A DNA stretch of 64,000 nt from Gemmatimonadaceae bacterium (GCA_019186945.1 JABAQJ010000001.1:1-64000); one strand, 5' to 3'; shown: positions 52,875-61,498, numbered from the stretch's first letter. Translations and numbers: made by a program. The notes: generated by a model not told the origin, from the letters alone.

Positions 52875-55118
52875 ATGGTCTGCACCCCCACCCTCCGCGT
52901 CGCCCTCGCCACCGGCCTCATCGCCGGTACGTTAGGCGCCCAGGACGCCCAACGCCCGATGACGTTCCTCGACGTCCAGTTGATGCGGAATGCCCAGGGC
53001 CTCGACATCTCGCGCGATGGAAAATGGGCGCTGTACGCACTCTCCGTCCCGAACTGGAAGGAGGCGAAGCGCTACACGGACATCTTCGTCGTGTCTACCG
53101 AACAGGGACTCCCGTCGACACGACAGCTGACCTTCACGAAGGACAGGAACGAAAGTGGGCCACGTTGGTCGGAGGACGGCAAGTGGTTCGTCTTTTCCTC
53201 CAATCGGGACGCCCCCAATTCCGGCTCGACCATGCAGCTTTACCGCATGAGGCCCGATGGTGGCGAGGCCCTGAAAATCACGGACGCCAAGGATGGTGTG
53301 GGTGCATACGCTTTTTCGTCCGACGGCAAATGGCTCGTGTTTGCTGCCGGAAAGCAGGACGAACAGCAGTTGTGGGCGATCGATGCCACGAATGTCGACG
53401 GCGCCGTTCCGGTCCAGCTCACCAGGCACACGACGCCGGTCGGAACCTGGCAGCTCTCCCGCGACGGAGCTCGCATCTTCTTCCTCGCGCCAGACTCGAT
53501 CGATCACGACAACAAGGAACGAATCGAGAAGAAGTTCGACGCTCGCGTGCGTAATCAGGACATCCCGCTCAACCACCTGTGGGTGCTGGATGTCGCATCG
53601 CGGCAGGAGAAGCGCCTGACGTCGAGCCCCGACTACAGTGTCGAATCGCTGACGCTCTCGGACGACGGGAAGTGGGTGGGTTTCCGCGCCCTGCCAAACG
53701 ACCGATACGTGCGAACCATCAATGAAGCCGGCAACAGCAGCGAGTTGTACCTGCTGAACATCGACAGCGGCGCCATCGAGCGCCTCACGAACAACAGGGA
53801 CATCTCCGAAAGCCCCCTCTCGTTCTCGCCCGACGGCCGCACCATCGCGTTCGCCGCGTCGGATGACTTCGCGTACTTCCGAGCCGACCGCGTCTATACC
53901 CGGCCGATTGCGGCGGCTGGAGGAACCTGGACCAAGCTCGGTGCTTCGTACGACGGCGACGTCACCATCGGCTGGTGGTCGGATGACAGCAGGACGATTT
54001 ACTTCGGCGACGGCGTCAAGGCGACCAACCAGTTGCTTGCACTGGACGTCGAGAAGAATACCGTCTCCCAAGTGACCAACTTCCAGGCATCGCTCAACGC
54101 ACAACGGGATCGCGATAGCGGCAAGATCGTCATCACCTACAGCGATCCGACGACGCCGACGGTGCAGTTCCTCGTCAGCCAGGTGTCGGATGTCGCTAAC
54201 AGAAGCGCTTGGCGGCAACTCACGAATCCGAATCCTCAGGCAACGCAATTCGCGTTAGGCCATGAGGAGGAAATCTCGTGGAAGTCCCGGGACGGCAAAA
54301 CGGTTGGCGGCATCCTGATCAAGCCCGTCGGCTACACGCCGGGCAAGCGATACCCTTTGATCGTGGCCATACACGGCGGCCCGCAGAGCGCCGATGTCCT
54401 CGGGTTCAACGGCGGCTACGGAGCGCAGATTTACGCCGGAGACGGGTATGCCGTGCTCATGCCGAACTACAGAGGATCCACGAATTACGGAGAGAAGCAC
54501 AAGTGGGATATCGTCGGCAACTACTTCCAGAAAGGCTTCGAGGACATCATGGCCGGCGTCGACAAGCTCATCGCCGATGGGCTGGTCGATGGCGACAGGA
54601 TGGGTGCCCTCGGATGGAGTGCCGGCGGACACTGGTCTAACTGGATCCTCACCCACACCGATCGCTTCAAGGCCATCTCGTCCGGGGCCGGCACGGTGAA
54701 CTGGATCTCGATGTACGCGCAAAGTGACATGCAGTTCGTCCGCGCCAACTATCTCGGCGGCAAGCTCCCGTACGACGACTTCGAGGCCTATTGGAAGCAA
54801 TCCCCCATTCGCTACATCAAGAACGCCCGGACTCCCACGATGATCCATGTAGTCGATGGCGATCCTCGCGTTCCCCGTCCGCAGAGCGAGGAACTCCACA
54901 TGGCGCTCAAGAAGCTCGGCGTTCCAACCGAGTTCTTCGTTTACCCAGGCAACACCCACGGCATCCCGGACGCGCGAAACCAGCTCCTCAAGTCCGTCGC
55001 CGAGAAGTCCTGGATGGACAAGTGGATCCTCGGCAAGGGCGGGTTCCAGTGGAAAGACGTGCTCAAGACGCTCGATGAGAAAGCGACGGCCAACGTCACC
55101 TCCTCGCCTGGCTCATGA
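52875..55118 (+). CDS. Exported S9-family serine peptidase (prolyl oligopeptidase/DPP-type)
   Basis: A 747-residue exported peptidase with a signal peptide ending GTLGAQ. The N-terminal part is a propeller (RWSEDGKWFVFSSN, LSFSPDGRTIAFA). The C-terminal alpha/beta-hydrolase carries the catalytic triad: Ser582 (GWSAGGHWSN), Asp661 or Asp663 (HVVDGDPRVP) and His695 (GNTHGIPDARN). VAIHGGPQSADVLGFNGG is the oxyanion-side loop. It cleaves short peptides, often after proline or at dipeptides. ATG 52875 starts the signal peptide. The sulfatase-like gene follows after seven bases. Confidence 0.92.
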   Translation: MVCTPTLRVALATGLIAGTLGAQDAQRPMTFLDVQLMRNAQGLDISRDGKWALYALSVPNWKEAKRYTDIFVVSTEQGLPSTRQLTFTKDRNESGPRWSEDGKWFVFSSNRDAPNSGSTMQLYRMRPDGGEALKITDAKDGVGAYAFSSDGKWLVFAAGKQDEQQLWAIDATNVDGAVPVQLTRHTTPVGTWQLSRDGARIFFLAPDSIDHDNKERIEKKFDARVRNQDIPLNHLWVLDVASRQEKRLTSSPDYSVESLTLSDDGKWVGFRALPNDRYVRTINEAGNSSELYLLNIDSGAIERLTNNRDISESPLSFSPDGRTIAFAASDDFAYFRADRVYTRPIAAAGGTWTKLGASYDGDVTIGWWSDDSRTIYFGDGVKATNQLLALDVEKNTVSQVTNFQASLNAQRDRDSGKIVITYSDPTTPTVQFLVSQVSDVANRSAWRQLTNPNPQATQFALGHEEEISWKSRDGKTVGGILIKPVGYTPGKRYPLIVAIHGGPQSADVLGFNGGYGAQIYAGDGYAVLMPNYRGSTNYGEKHKWDIVGNYFQKGFEDIMAGVDKLIADGLVDGDRMGALGWSAGGHWSNWILTHTDRFKAISSGAGTVNWISMYAQSDMQFVRANYLGGKLPYDDFEAYWKQSPIRYIKNARTPTMIHVVDGDPRVPRPQSEELHMALKKLGVPTEFFVYPGNTHGIPDARNQLLKSVAEKSWMDKWILGKGGFQWKDVLKTLDEKATANVTSSPGS

Positions 55119-55125
55119 GACCGTC

Positions 55126-56928
55126 GTGACAATTGACTCCGAGCGCCCCCCACGACGCGGGGGCGCACTGGACGTGCTCGCGATTGCCGTAGCCGCAGGT
55201 GTCGTCGCTGGGCTGATCCACTGGGCCGAACTCCAGTTCGCTCGCCACGTGCTGCACCACCTGGTTTGGTTCAGCCGCGATTTCGTGTGGATGTCACCCA
55301 TCGTCTACACGCTCCTCCTCCTCCCTCTCGCGGGCATATTTGCCATCCTGGCCACCGTCGTGGCGCGGCCCTGGGTGGTGTCCCTTGCTGCCTTCTTTCT
55401 GTTCTGGGTCGCGACCTTCGGCGTGCTCCTCCCGTACTCGGAGGTCGCCCGCATCGCATCGCTGGTTCTGGCTGCCGGGATTGCAATTCAGCTCGCTCGC
55501 TGGCTGCATGCTGCCCCGGATCGGTGGCTGCCCCGGTACCGGCTATTTGCGTCGGCTGGCGCCATCCTTGTCGTCGCCATGGCGCTTGTCCTCCCACGAT
55601 GGCGCGCCCACACCGCCGATAGCGCGCTCAGCGCAATCCCCGTGTCAGCCGCGCCAGAACCACCGCCTAACGTCCTGTTGATCATCCTCGACACGGTGCG
55701 TGCGGCCAGCATGAGCCTCTACGGCGCATCTGTGCCGTCCACACCGCGCCTCGACGCGTGGGCTCGCGACGCCGTCGTCTTCGACGAAGCCTACTCCACA
55801 GCCCCCTGGACGCTTCCCTCGCACGCCTCGCTCTTCACGGGCCGTTACGCCGGCGAAGTCACGGCAGACTGGAAGACCCCACTGGATCGCGCTGACTCGA
55901 CACTGGCCGAGCAATTTCGTGCTCGTGGCTATGCCACGGGAGCTTTCATGGCCAACATGCACTATACGGCGTGGGACTCCGGCCTCGAGCGAGGCTTCAT
56001 CGCGTTCGACGACTATCGCCGCTCCTGGGCTCAGCTCGTTCGCAGTTCGTCATGGACGCAAACGCGCATGTACGACGAACTGCTCGGCGCCTCGTCCCTC
56101 CAGGATGTGCTGCAGGCACTCCTCCATCCCAACCTCTCGATCGACATGAAACACACATTCGATCGAAAGTATGCGCGTCAGGTCTCGCGACAGTTTCTCG
56201 ATTGGCAGGCTGGCCTGGGCCAGCGCCCGTTCTTTGCCGTCCTGAATTACTTCGACGCCCACCAGCCGTATTACTCTCCCCGTCAGTTCCAACAGCGCGT
56301 GCGCGACAACGAGGGGATGTCCGGGTACGCCGCCGCCATCGCCTACCTCGACACATCGATCGACTCGGTCCTGATCGAACTGCAACGCCGGAACACGCTC
56401 GACAACACGCTCGTCATCGTCACATCGGACCATGGGGAGTTGTTCGACGAGCACGGCCTCACCGGGCACGCCCACAATCTGTACCGCAACGTCCTTCGCG
56501 TTCCGCTGATGATTCGTTTCCCGCCCGCGGTCCCGCAGGGAACGCGCATCGCCAAGGCGATCTCGTTACGCGACGTCGCCGCCACCATCGTGGACCTCAC
56601 CGACCTGTCGCAGGCAGCCGTGCCCGGCACATCACTGCGCGTCACCTGGACGGATTCCGCGTCCCGCACCAGCCCCGTGCTCGCCGAGGTCAGTCGGGCA
56701 CCTAACGTGGATCTCTCGTACCCGACCGCCAAGGGCCCCATGAAGGCACTGCTCGACGACTCGACGCATTACATCCGGAATGGGGACGGCACGGAAGAGC
56801 TCTATCGATACCGGGAGGATGCGTTCGAGGCACGGAACCTCGAGTCCCATTCCAGCGGGTCGTCCCTGCCATGGCGCGCCCTCGTGGATTCCTTCCTCGC
56901 TGTGCGGCAGCGTCGCGATGGCCGCTAG
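55126..56928 (+). CDS. Membrane-anchored sulfatase/alkaline phosphatase-superfamily protein with Thr at the nucleophile position
   Basis: A 600-residue protein. Four or five hydrophobic segments form the first about 180 residues, followed by a sulfatase-fold periplasmic domain. Metal motifs are LIILDTVRAA (Asp189) and TSDHGELFDEHG. At the site where sulfatases carry Cys or Ser in C/S-x-P-x-R there is WTLPSHASLFTG, with Thr229 and His instead of Arg. Thr nucleophiles are typical of phospho- and phosphoethanolamine-type transferases of this superfamily, so it is unlikely to be a formylglycine sulfatase. GTG 55126 is the only suitable start after the S9 gene. Confidence 0.85.
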   Translation: MTIDSERPPRRGGALDVLAIAVAAGVVAGLIHWAELQFARHVLHHLVWFSRDFVWMSPIVYTLLLLPLAGIFAILATVVARPWVVSLAAFFLFWVATFGVLLPYSEVARIASLVLAAGIAIQLARWLHAAPDRWLPRYRLFASAGAILVVAMALVLPRWRAHTADSALSAIPVSAAPEPPPNVLLIILDTVRAASMSLYGASVPSTPRLDAWARDAVVFDEAYSTAPWTLPSHASLFTGRYAGEVTADWKTPLDRADSTLAEQFRARGYATGAFMANMHYTAWDSGLERGFIAFDDYRRSWAQLVRSSSWTQTRMYDELLGASSLQDVLQALLHPNLSIDMKHTFDRKYARQVSRQFLDWQAGLGQRPFFAVLNYFDAHQPYYSPRQFQQRVRDNEGMSGYAAAIAYLDTSIDSVLIELQRRNTLDNTLVIVTSDHGELFDEHGLTGHAHNLYRNVLRVPLMIRFPPAVPQGTRIAKAISLRDVAATIVDLTDLSQAAVPGTSLRVTWTDSASRTSPVLAEVSRAPNVDLSYPTAKGPMKALLDDSTHYIRNGDGTEELYRYREDAFEARNLESHSSGSSLPWRALVDSFLAVRQRRDGR

Positions 56929-56957
56929 CCTCCGACCGGCTCCACATACCCAACGCA

Positions 56958-56989
56958 GCGAGGGCGACGCCTCTCGGCATCGCCCTCGC
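56958..56989. terminator. Bidirectional terminator-like hairpin
   Basis: A 10-base inverted repeat (GCGAGGGCGA and its complement) with a 12-base loop lies in the gap between the convergent sulfatase-like gene and the small secreted protein gene at 57012. Confidence 0.6.
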
Positions 56990-57011
56990 TGACCTGCATC
57001 GAAAACCGCGA

Positions 57012-57383
57012 TCAGTACGGCGGAATCGTCAGCTCGATCACGTCCCCCCGACTGGCGAGAATCTCGTCAGACACGGAGTCGTTCCGCCCACCGATTCGGT
57101 GGACGACGAACTTGAACGAGTTGAGCCCGCCACTCAGGTGCGCCGGCAGCACAAACCTGGCTGTCGTGTTGCCGATCGCCGTGCCCAGGCGCTGGGCGTA
57201 ACCGCCGTCCCGAATCACGTAGACTACGGCATCGAGGAACCCCTGGTTCCGAACGTCGACGATCGTCTTCGTTGTGTCAGCAACCTTGCTGGAATCACGC
57301 TCCGGGCGAACCTCCGCCGCGCGTGCCGGCGCAACGATGGCCAGAAGCATCAATCCCGTGAGAAGTGAAAACGCCGTACGCAT
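57012..57383 (-). CDS. Small secreted protein of unknown function
   Basis: A 123-residue exported protein with a signal peptide (MRTAFSLLTGLMLLAIVA, cleavage near APARAAE). It has no cysteines and looks beta-rich (TIVDVRNQGFLDAVVYVIRD, ARFVLPAHLSGGLNSFKFVV). AGGGGG precedes ATG 57383. I do not recognise the family. It converges with the sulfatase-like gene and lies downstream of tyrA on the same strand with a 54-base gap. Confidence 0.65.
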   Translation of the reverse strand: MRTAFSLLTGLMLLAIVAPARAAEVRPERDSSKVADTTKTIVDVRNQGFLDAVVYVIRDGGYAQRLGTAIGNTTARFVLPAHLSGGLNSFKFVVHRIGGRNDSVSDEILASRGDVIELTIPPY

Positions 57384-57437
57384 ACACGCCCCCTGTGCTC
57401 TTGCTCTGTTTCCTGTCGAAGGAACCCGGTGCCCATG

Positions 57438-58358
57438 CTACACGGGCCTCTTCCCGGAGTTCGAAACGGTCGCAGGTGCGCCGGTCGGAGCGTCGGGGCT
57501 CGCGCACTCGGCCACGTCAAACCACTCGCGAACCTCGCAGAGATGAGCTGCCAACCCGGCTACGTCCGCCGCTTCCAGCAATTCCCGCGTGCGGCGCAGT
57601 TCGCCCTCGGCCAACCGGAGCCCATTCGCGACAGCGACGGCATTCTCCAGCAGGACAGGCGTCCACATGCCAGGCGAACTCCCGGCAAGACGCGTGACGT
57701 CGCGCCCTCCGGGCCCAAGATCAGCACGAGGAATGGCTGCGCGCTTGAGCGCCATCCCCAGTGCGACCGACACTACCTGCGGCAGGTGACTGGACCACGC
57801 GATCTGTCTGTCATGCCTGTCTGCCTCGATGTACTCGGGCTTCGCACCGAGCATCCGCCAGAAGGCGCATGCACGCTCGGCAGCTGACCGCGTCGTGTGC
57901 GGGGTGGGACACACAAACACCCTGCGCCCGTCCAACAGCCCGGCACGGGACGCCTGCCACCCGCTCTGGTGATCACCGGCCAACGGGTGCGAACCCACGA
58001 ACACTTCCCCCAAGCCACAGTCGGTCGCGGTCGCTACGACACCGCACTTGGTGCCCCCGACATCCATCACCACGCCAGCCCGGACGCCGAGTCCGGCGAT
58101 CATGCGAAGCACACCATGCGCTGCGTCGACGGGAGTCGCGACCACAACGACGTCCGCTAGTGCGACCTCACGCATGCCGGCGTCCATCGTGCCGGACACG
58201 ATGCCGCTAATCCGCGCACGCCGGAGCGCTTCTACATCGCGATCGTACGCAACCACACGAATGCCACGATGTACTAGGTCGCGCGCAATCGAACCGCCGA
58301 TCAGGCCAAGCCCGACTATTGCCACAACCTGCGGAATCGGGGAAGGTGTTTCCCTCAC
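57438..58358 (-). CDS. tyrA: Prephenate dehydrogenase
   Basis: A 306-residue enzyme that oxidises prephenate to 4-hydroxyphenylpyruvate with NAD+ in tyrosine synthesis. VVAIVGLGLIGGSIA (GLGLIG at about 16-21) is the NAD site. The catalytic-type His124 lies in VGSHPLAGDHQSG, and ASSHLPQVVSVALG and GGRDVTRLAGSSPGMW are family segments. The GTG start overlaps the stop of the chorismate mutase gene (GTGA), making a short tyrosine-pathway operon. Feedback control by tyrosine through an ACT domain is not seen; the protein is too short for one. Confidence 0.92.
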   Translation of the reverse strand: MRETPSPIPQVVAIVGLGLIGGSIARDLVHRGIRVVAYDRDVEALRRARISGIVSGTMDAGMREVALADVVVVATPVDAAHGVLRMIAGLGVRAGVVMDVGGTKCGVVATATDCGLGEVFVGSHPLAGDHQSGWQASRAGLLDGRRVFVCPTPHTTRSAAERACAFWRMLGAKPEYIEADRHDRQIAWSSHLPQVVSVALGMALKRAAIPRADLGPGGRDVTRLAGSSPGMWTPVLLENAVAVANGLRLAEGELRRTRELLEAADVAGLAAHLCEVREWFDVAECASPDAPTGAPATVSNSGKRPV

Positions 58359-58642
58359 GCTTCCTCCTCCTGCACGTGACGCGACAGCGCGACAATGTGC
58401 CGGAAGATCTCCCGAACAGGCTCCACCGAGAGCTGCGCCTCAGAAGCCATTCCCGCAACGGCCTTGATCACCTCCGCCTCGCGGCTCCTGTTGACGACAG
58501 GAATCCCCGCGGCGCGCTTTGTCGCACCAATCCGGCGCCCGATCGCCATGCGCTCGGCCAGAAGACACACGATCGCCCTGTCGATGCGCTCGATCTCGGA
58601 CCGGCCACGGGCCAGATCCTCCTCAAGCCCGGAATCGCTCAT
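58355..58642 (-). CDS. AroQ-type chorismate mutase
   Basis: A 95-residue all-helical chorismate mutase that rearranges chorismate to prephenate, the substrate of the next enzyme. Characteristic residues are in IERIDRAIVCLLAERMAIGR (about 16-35), RSREAEVIKAV and ALSRHVQEEEA. ATG 58642 follows CGGAGG. It is the first gene of the operon with tyrA and is linked by a GTGA overlap. It stands alone, not fused to a dehydratase or dehydrogenase. Confidence 0.9.
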   Translation of the reverse strand: MSDSGLEEDLARGRSEIERIDRAIVCLLAERMAIGRRIGATKRAAGIPVVNRSREAEVIKAVAGMASEAQLSVEPVREIFRHIVALSRHVQEEEA

Positions 58643-58821
58643 GCGGCCTCCGCCAACAACCGCCGGTCGCCGATGCAAAGGACAACCATTCGTGGCCAGT
58701 CGGTCGAAAGGTGCCACGTTCCCGCAGCTTCATCGCGCTGCCGCTGCAAGTCGAGTTCGCCGTCCATGATAGAAATCGCGTAGAGTCGGTTGTGCTGTTC
58801 GAACAGGGAAACGATTCAACT

Positions 58822-58857
58822 GAAAAAGAAGCGGCCCGTGGACATCCCCACGGGCCG
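58822..58857 (-). terminator. Rho-independent terminator (minus strand)
   Basis: Read on the minus strand, a perfect 10-base stem (CGGCCCGTGG and its complement) with a six-base loop is followed by CTTCTTTTTCAG, a good T-run. It lies about 170 bases after the tRNA-Cys gene on the same strand and probably ends its transcript. Confidence 0.8.
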
Positions 58858-58892
58858 TCGCGGTGCGCGCCTGTGCGCCTGAACCTCTGTCT

Positions 58893-58976
58893 CTAGGTGC
58901 GCCTGTGGCTCCGCTTCCGGCCCATGGTCTGGGTCGCGTAATAGCGATATCCGTAATAGCCGCGCGCGATCGTCAT
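58893..58976 (-). CDS. Possible 27-residue basic peptide
   Basis: A short frame between tRNA-Cys and its terminator that would encode a 27-residue peptide rich in Tyr, Gly and Arg (starts MTIARGYYGYRYY, ends KRSHRRT). There is no clear Shine-Dalgarno sequence, so it may be chance. The aromatic-then-basic composition is unusual. The only support is position in a transcribed stretch. Confidence 0.25.
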   Translation of the reverse strand: MTIARGYYGYRYYATQTMGRKRSHRRT

Positions 58977-59027
58977 GAAGCTACGCCAAGCTGTCCTGGG
59001 GCAAATCGATCAAGGCAGTACGAGAAG

Positions 59028-59099
59028 AGGCGCCGGCCGGAATCGAACCGGCGAATAGCGGTTTTGCAGACCGCTGCCTTACCACTTGGCTACGGCGCC
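59028..59099 (-). tRNA. tRNA-Cys (GCA)
   Basis: A 72-base cloverleaf. The acceptor stem GGCGCCG pairs perfectly with CGGCGCC. The anticodon arm is GCGGT-CTGCAAA-ACCGC, giving anticodon GCA, and the T-arm is GCCGG-TTCGATT-CCGGC. The discriminator is U, as expected for tRNA-Cys. The CCA end is not encoded. Confidence 0.95.
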
Positions 59100-59214
59100 A
59101 GTGCCAGCGGAACTTAGGCTCCAAGTCCGACACACTCAAGCGGCTTCTCGCACCTTGGCCTGAAACGTGTTACACTCGCTGCCCACGCGCTCGCGCCTGA
59201 GGCTACCCATCCCG

Positions 59215-59280
59215 ATGCTCGTCACCCTCTCGGAGATTGACGCTGCACGCCAAATCATCGGCGCTCGGCTCCGTCGGTGA
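59215..59280 (+). pseudogene. Truncated N-terminal fragment resembling threonine/serine dehydratase
   Basis: A 21-codon fragment (MLVTLSEIDAARQIIGARLR) matches the usual start of PLP-dependent threonine/serine dehydratases (V-T-L-x-x-I-x-x-A-R) and then stops. A GAGG lies upstream. The remainder of a typical about 320-residue enzyme is absent. The cut falls just before IS3-family remnants, consistent with insertion or deletion. Short matches like this can be coincidental. Confidence 0.35.
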
Positions 59281-59375
59281 GTGTCAAGGTAGTTGTCGCC
59301 TAACGCGTTATGCGACTGACATGACCCCCAATGCTGATCCGAGTTTATGTCAGTCCGCTTGGGCGAAGGGTGAAA

Positions 59376-59522
59376 CTGCGCCTCAAGCGCCTCGTGGCCG
59401 ACCAGGCGCTCAATCTCCAGATTCTGAAGGACGTCCTGGGAAATGGACGATGACCACGGCGATGCGCCGCAACGTGGTCCGCGAAGCCCAAGAGCGCGTT
59501 GCTTTCGGGACAGGACGTCTTT
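59376..59522 (+). mobile_element. IS3-family (IS407-like) OrfA/OrfB remnant
   Basis: The frame 59376-59453 reads LRLKRLVADQALNLQILKDV, then a few residues and a stop, which is the C-terminal coiled-coil end of IS3-family OrfA. It is followed by an ATGA overlap to a short frame (to 59522) that resembles the start of OrfB (MRRNVVREAQERVAF) before a premature stop. Only about 150 bases remain; the N-terminal helix-turn-helix part and the DDE domain are gone. The sequence TGACATGACCCCCAATGC at about 59317-59334 resembles an IS3-family end but is not proof. Confidence 0.55.
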
Positions 59523-59558
59523 GATCGCCGCATCCTCCTGCGCCAGGTCCGCGTACAA
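59502..59558 (-). mobile_element. Second, oppositely oriented IS3-family OrfA fragment
   Basis: On the minus strand, LYADLAQEDAAIKDVLSRK matches the C-terminal OrfA pattern of another IS3 subgroup (Y-A-D/E-L-A-x-E-x-A-A-I/L-K-D-V/L-L). It overlaps the tail of the plus-strand remnant, which suggests nested or rearranged elements. The rest is degenerate. Confidence 0.45.
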
Positions 59559-59614
59559 GACGTCAGGCTGGCGCGACACGGCTCCGGTCCCCATGATGTG
59601 AAACGCTTCCATTC

Positions 59615-60367
59615 GTGTCCGCGTACGTGGCTCTCTGCTGCCTCGTTGCATCTTCGGCTGCCCTGCAAGTGGCTCCATTCAGGTTCCTTATGCCTCCTCT
59701 TCCGGTCCGCTCGCAGTCGAGCCCGCAGGCTCCCGCCGCACGGGCTGTTGAGCAGAGCGTCACCCAGGGTACTCCAGCCAGTGCCTCGGACATGTACAAC
59801 GCCATGCGCGCGCAGCGCCGTGTTCTCCAATCCCAGCTCGAATCTCTGGAGGAAAAGCGCTCTGACCTCGTTCGTCAGACGAGAAGCAGTGACATCGGTT
59901 CGACCGAGCGCGCCGGCTTGGAAGCCCGCATCAAGGAAATCGATACGCGCATCGCATCGGTTGACCAGGAGATCGCGACGAGTGACGCAGCTGTCGCTCG
60001 GGCGGCAGCCGTGCCCGGTGCCGTGGTAGAGCCCACACCGATCCCCAGAAGCGGTCCGCCCGAAGAGGTCTACTTCCTGACCGGGCTCTTCATGTTCGTG
60101 GTTCTGCTGCCATTGTCGATTGCTTACGCGCGACGCCTCTGGCGCCGAGCACCTTCAGCTCCAATCCCGGTCTCCCCGGAAATGGGCGAGCGCTTCAACC
60201 GACTCGAGCAAGCCGTGGACGCCATCGCCGTCGAGGTCGAACGTGTTGGGGAGGGTCAGCGATTTCTCTCGCGCCAGTTCACCTCTCCCGCTGCGCTCGG
60301 AGCCGGCCCCGCCGAACCGATCGAGCTTCGTCAGCGCGAACCGCTACCCGCGGAGCAGCACCGCTAG
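59615..60367 (+). CDS. Coiled-coil protein with one membrane helix
   Basis: A 250-residue protein. A possible signal-like start (MSAYVALCCLVASSAALQV) is followed by a Pro/Ala-rich linker. A long coiled coil (about 60-125; AMRAQRRVLQSQLESLEEKR, LEARIKEIDTRIASVDQEIA) precedes a membrane helix (FLTGLFMFVVLLPLSIAYA) and a polar cytoplasmic tail with a second short helical segment (ERFNRLEQAVDAIAVEVERV). The start codon is GTG without a good Shine-Dalgarno sequence, so the N-terminus is uncertain. Function unknown. It ends four bases from the convergent M15-type gene. Confidence 0.6.
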   Translation: MSAYVALCCLVASSAALQVAPFRFLMPPLPVRSQSSPQAPAARAVEQSVTQGTPASASDMYNAMRAQRRVLQSQLESLEEKRSDLVRQTRSSDIGSTERAGLEARIKEIDTRIASVDQEIATSDAAVARAAAVPGAVVEPTPIPRSGPPEEVYFLTGLFMFVVLLPLSIAYARRLWRRAPSAPIPVSPEMGERFNRLEQAVDAIAVEVERVGEGQRFLSRQFTSPAALGAGPAEPIELRQREPLPAEQHR

Positions 60368-60371
60368 TCGG

Positions 60372-61382
60372 CTAGCCCTTTCCGCGCTTCCACCAGCCAC
60401 TCTCCCAGCGCGCGCTCGTTCCCCGGACGTCCACGTGGGCAAACGGGCCGCTCGGCCCCATGGCAGTGTATGTGCCGAGTCCGCCAACCAACGATGGATG
60501 CGCGCGCTCGACCTCGGCCACCGCCACGCTGATCAGGCCCACGTCCGCCAGATCGACACGTCCATCTCCGTTCAGATCGTCCATGCGACCGTCGCCGTCG
60601 TTGTCGATCAAAACGTCCGCCGCATCGCCGTACTGGTGACGGCTGGCACGCGCCATTCCCTCCGCGGTCCCACGGTCGTTGTAGTATGGCGCGCGAAACC
60701 CGGATAGAACGACTGCGCGATCGGCGCGATACCCTCGTCGTTGCAGGGCCTGCATAACGAGTTCGAGCTTGTCGATCAGCTTCGACTCCAGAACGACGTA
60801 TTTCGGCCACACGTCTTTCTGATCGTGTGTAACGAAGTCTCCGAGCACGAAATGCGCCGACAGCGGAAGCATCGCGTTGTCCGGCGTGACCTCGACGAAG
60901 CCATCCGGGTTGTAATAGTTGCGCGACATCAGCCAGCGTTCTGCTGGCCAGCGACCAAGCCGATAGGCTCCAATGCGCTCGCCCTGCTTGGCGCTGAACG
61001 GGCGAACCACGACCAGCGCGAACGGAATACTGTCCGGTCGCACGATCGTGTGGACCGCGGGTTGACGAATGGCAGCCTCACCATACGCCTTGAGAAAACC
61101 CGGCACTCGCAAGGCCTCTTCGCTGGTCAGGGTTGCGAACCGGAGTGCCCTGCTCTCACCAAGCAGAGAGTCGCGAATCTCGACGATGGGCGGAACGGCG
61201 CTCGTTTCGGACCCGGCCGACCCTGGCCCACCCGATGAGGTGGACGAAAGCGGATCCCCATCGGAGTATTTCCGCACTACCGCGAGCCCCATCGTAGCGA
61301 TGACCACGAGGGCAACGAACCCTAGAAGAGAGTAAGCCTTGCGGAACATACTGATCGATGCGGAATCCCGAACACTCGTCAT
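60372..61382 (-). CDS. M15-type peptidase with EF-hand-like calcium insert
   Basis: A 336-residue protein with an N-terminal membrane anchor and an M15A/DUF882-like D,D-peptidase domain. Zinc ligands fit His249 (SRHQYGDAAD), Asp256 and His316 (FAHVDVRGT). Between them a loop with two calcium-type repeats is inserted: DNDGDGRMDD (260-269) and LNGDGRVDLAD (270-280), each with a D/N-x-D-G pattern as in dockerin/EF-hand loops. The enzyme probably cleaves D-Ala-D-Ala-type bonds in peptidoglycan and may need calcium. The start may also be ATG 61349. Confidence 0.8.
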   Translation of the reverse strand: MTSVRDSASISMFRKAYSLLGFVALVVIATMGLAVVRKYSDGDPLSSTSSGGPGSAGSETSAVPPIVEIRDSLLGESRALRFATLTSEEALRVPGFLKAYGEAAIRQPAVHTIVRPDSIPFALVVVRPFSAKQGERIGAYRLGRWPAERWLMSRNYYNPDGFVEVTPDNAMLPLSAHFVLGDFVTHDQKDVWPKYVVLESKLIDKLELVMQALQRRGYRADRAVVLSGFRAPYYNDRGTAEGMARASRHQYGDAADVLIDNDGDGRMDDLNGDGRVDLADVGLISVAVAEVERAHPSLVGGLGTYTAMGPSGPFAHVDVRGTSARWESGWWKRGKG

Positions 61383-61498
61383 GGGAAGAAACTAAGCGTT
61401 CTCGACAGCTCGTGCGCCTCTGCCCCTGCAGCGAACCCGCGACGTACTCTCGGCTTACGGTCTGCGTTCCACCCTGACAATCCTTCGAGAAACCCCAC

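Larger units (their letters stand above)
59100..59614. other. Gene-poor region with mobile-element scars
   Basis: About 515 bases downstream of (plus side of) tRNA-Cys. It holds a truncated N-terminal fragment resembling threonine dehydratase and two short IS3-family OrfA remnants in opposite orientation, listed separately. No intact gene was found. Confidence 0.6.
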
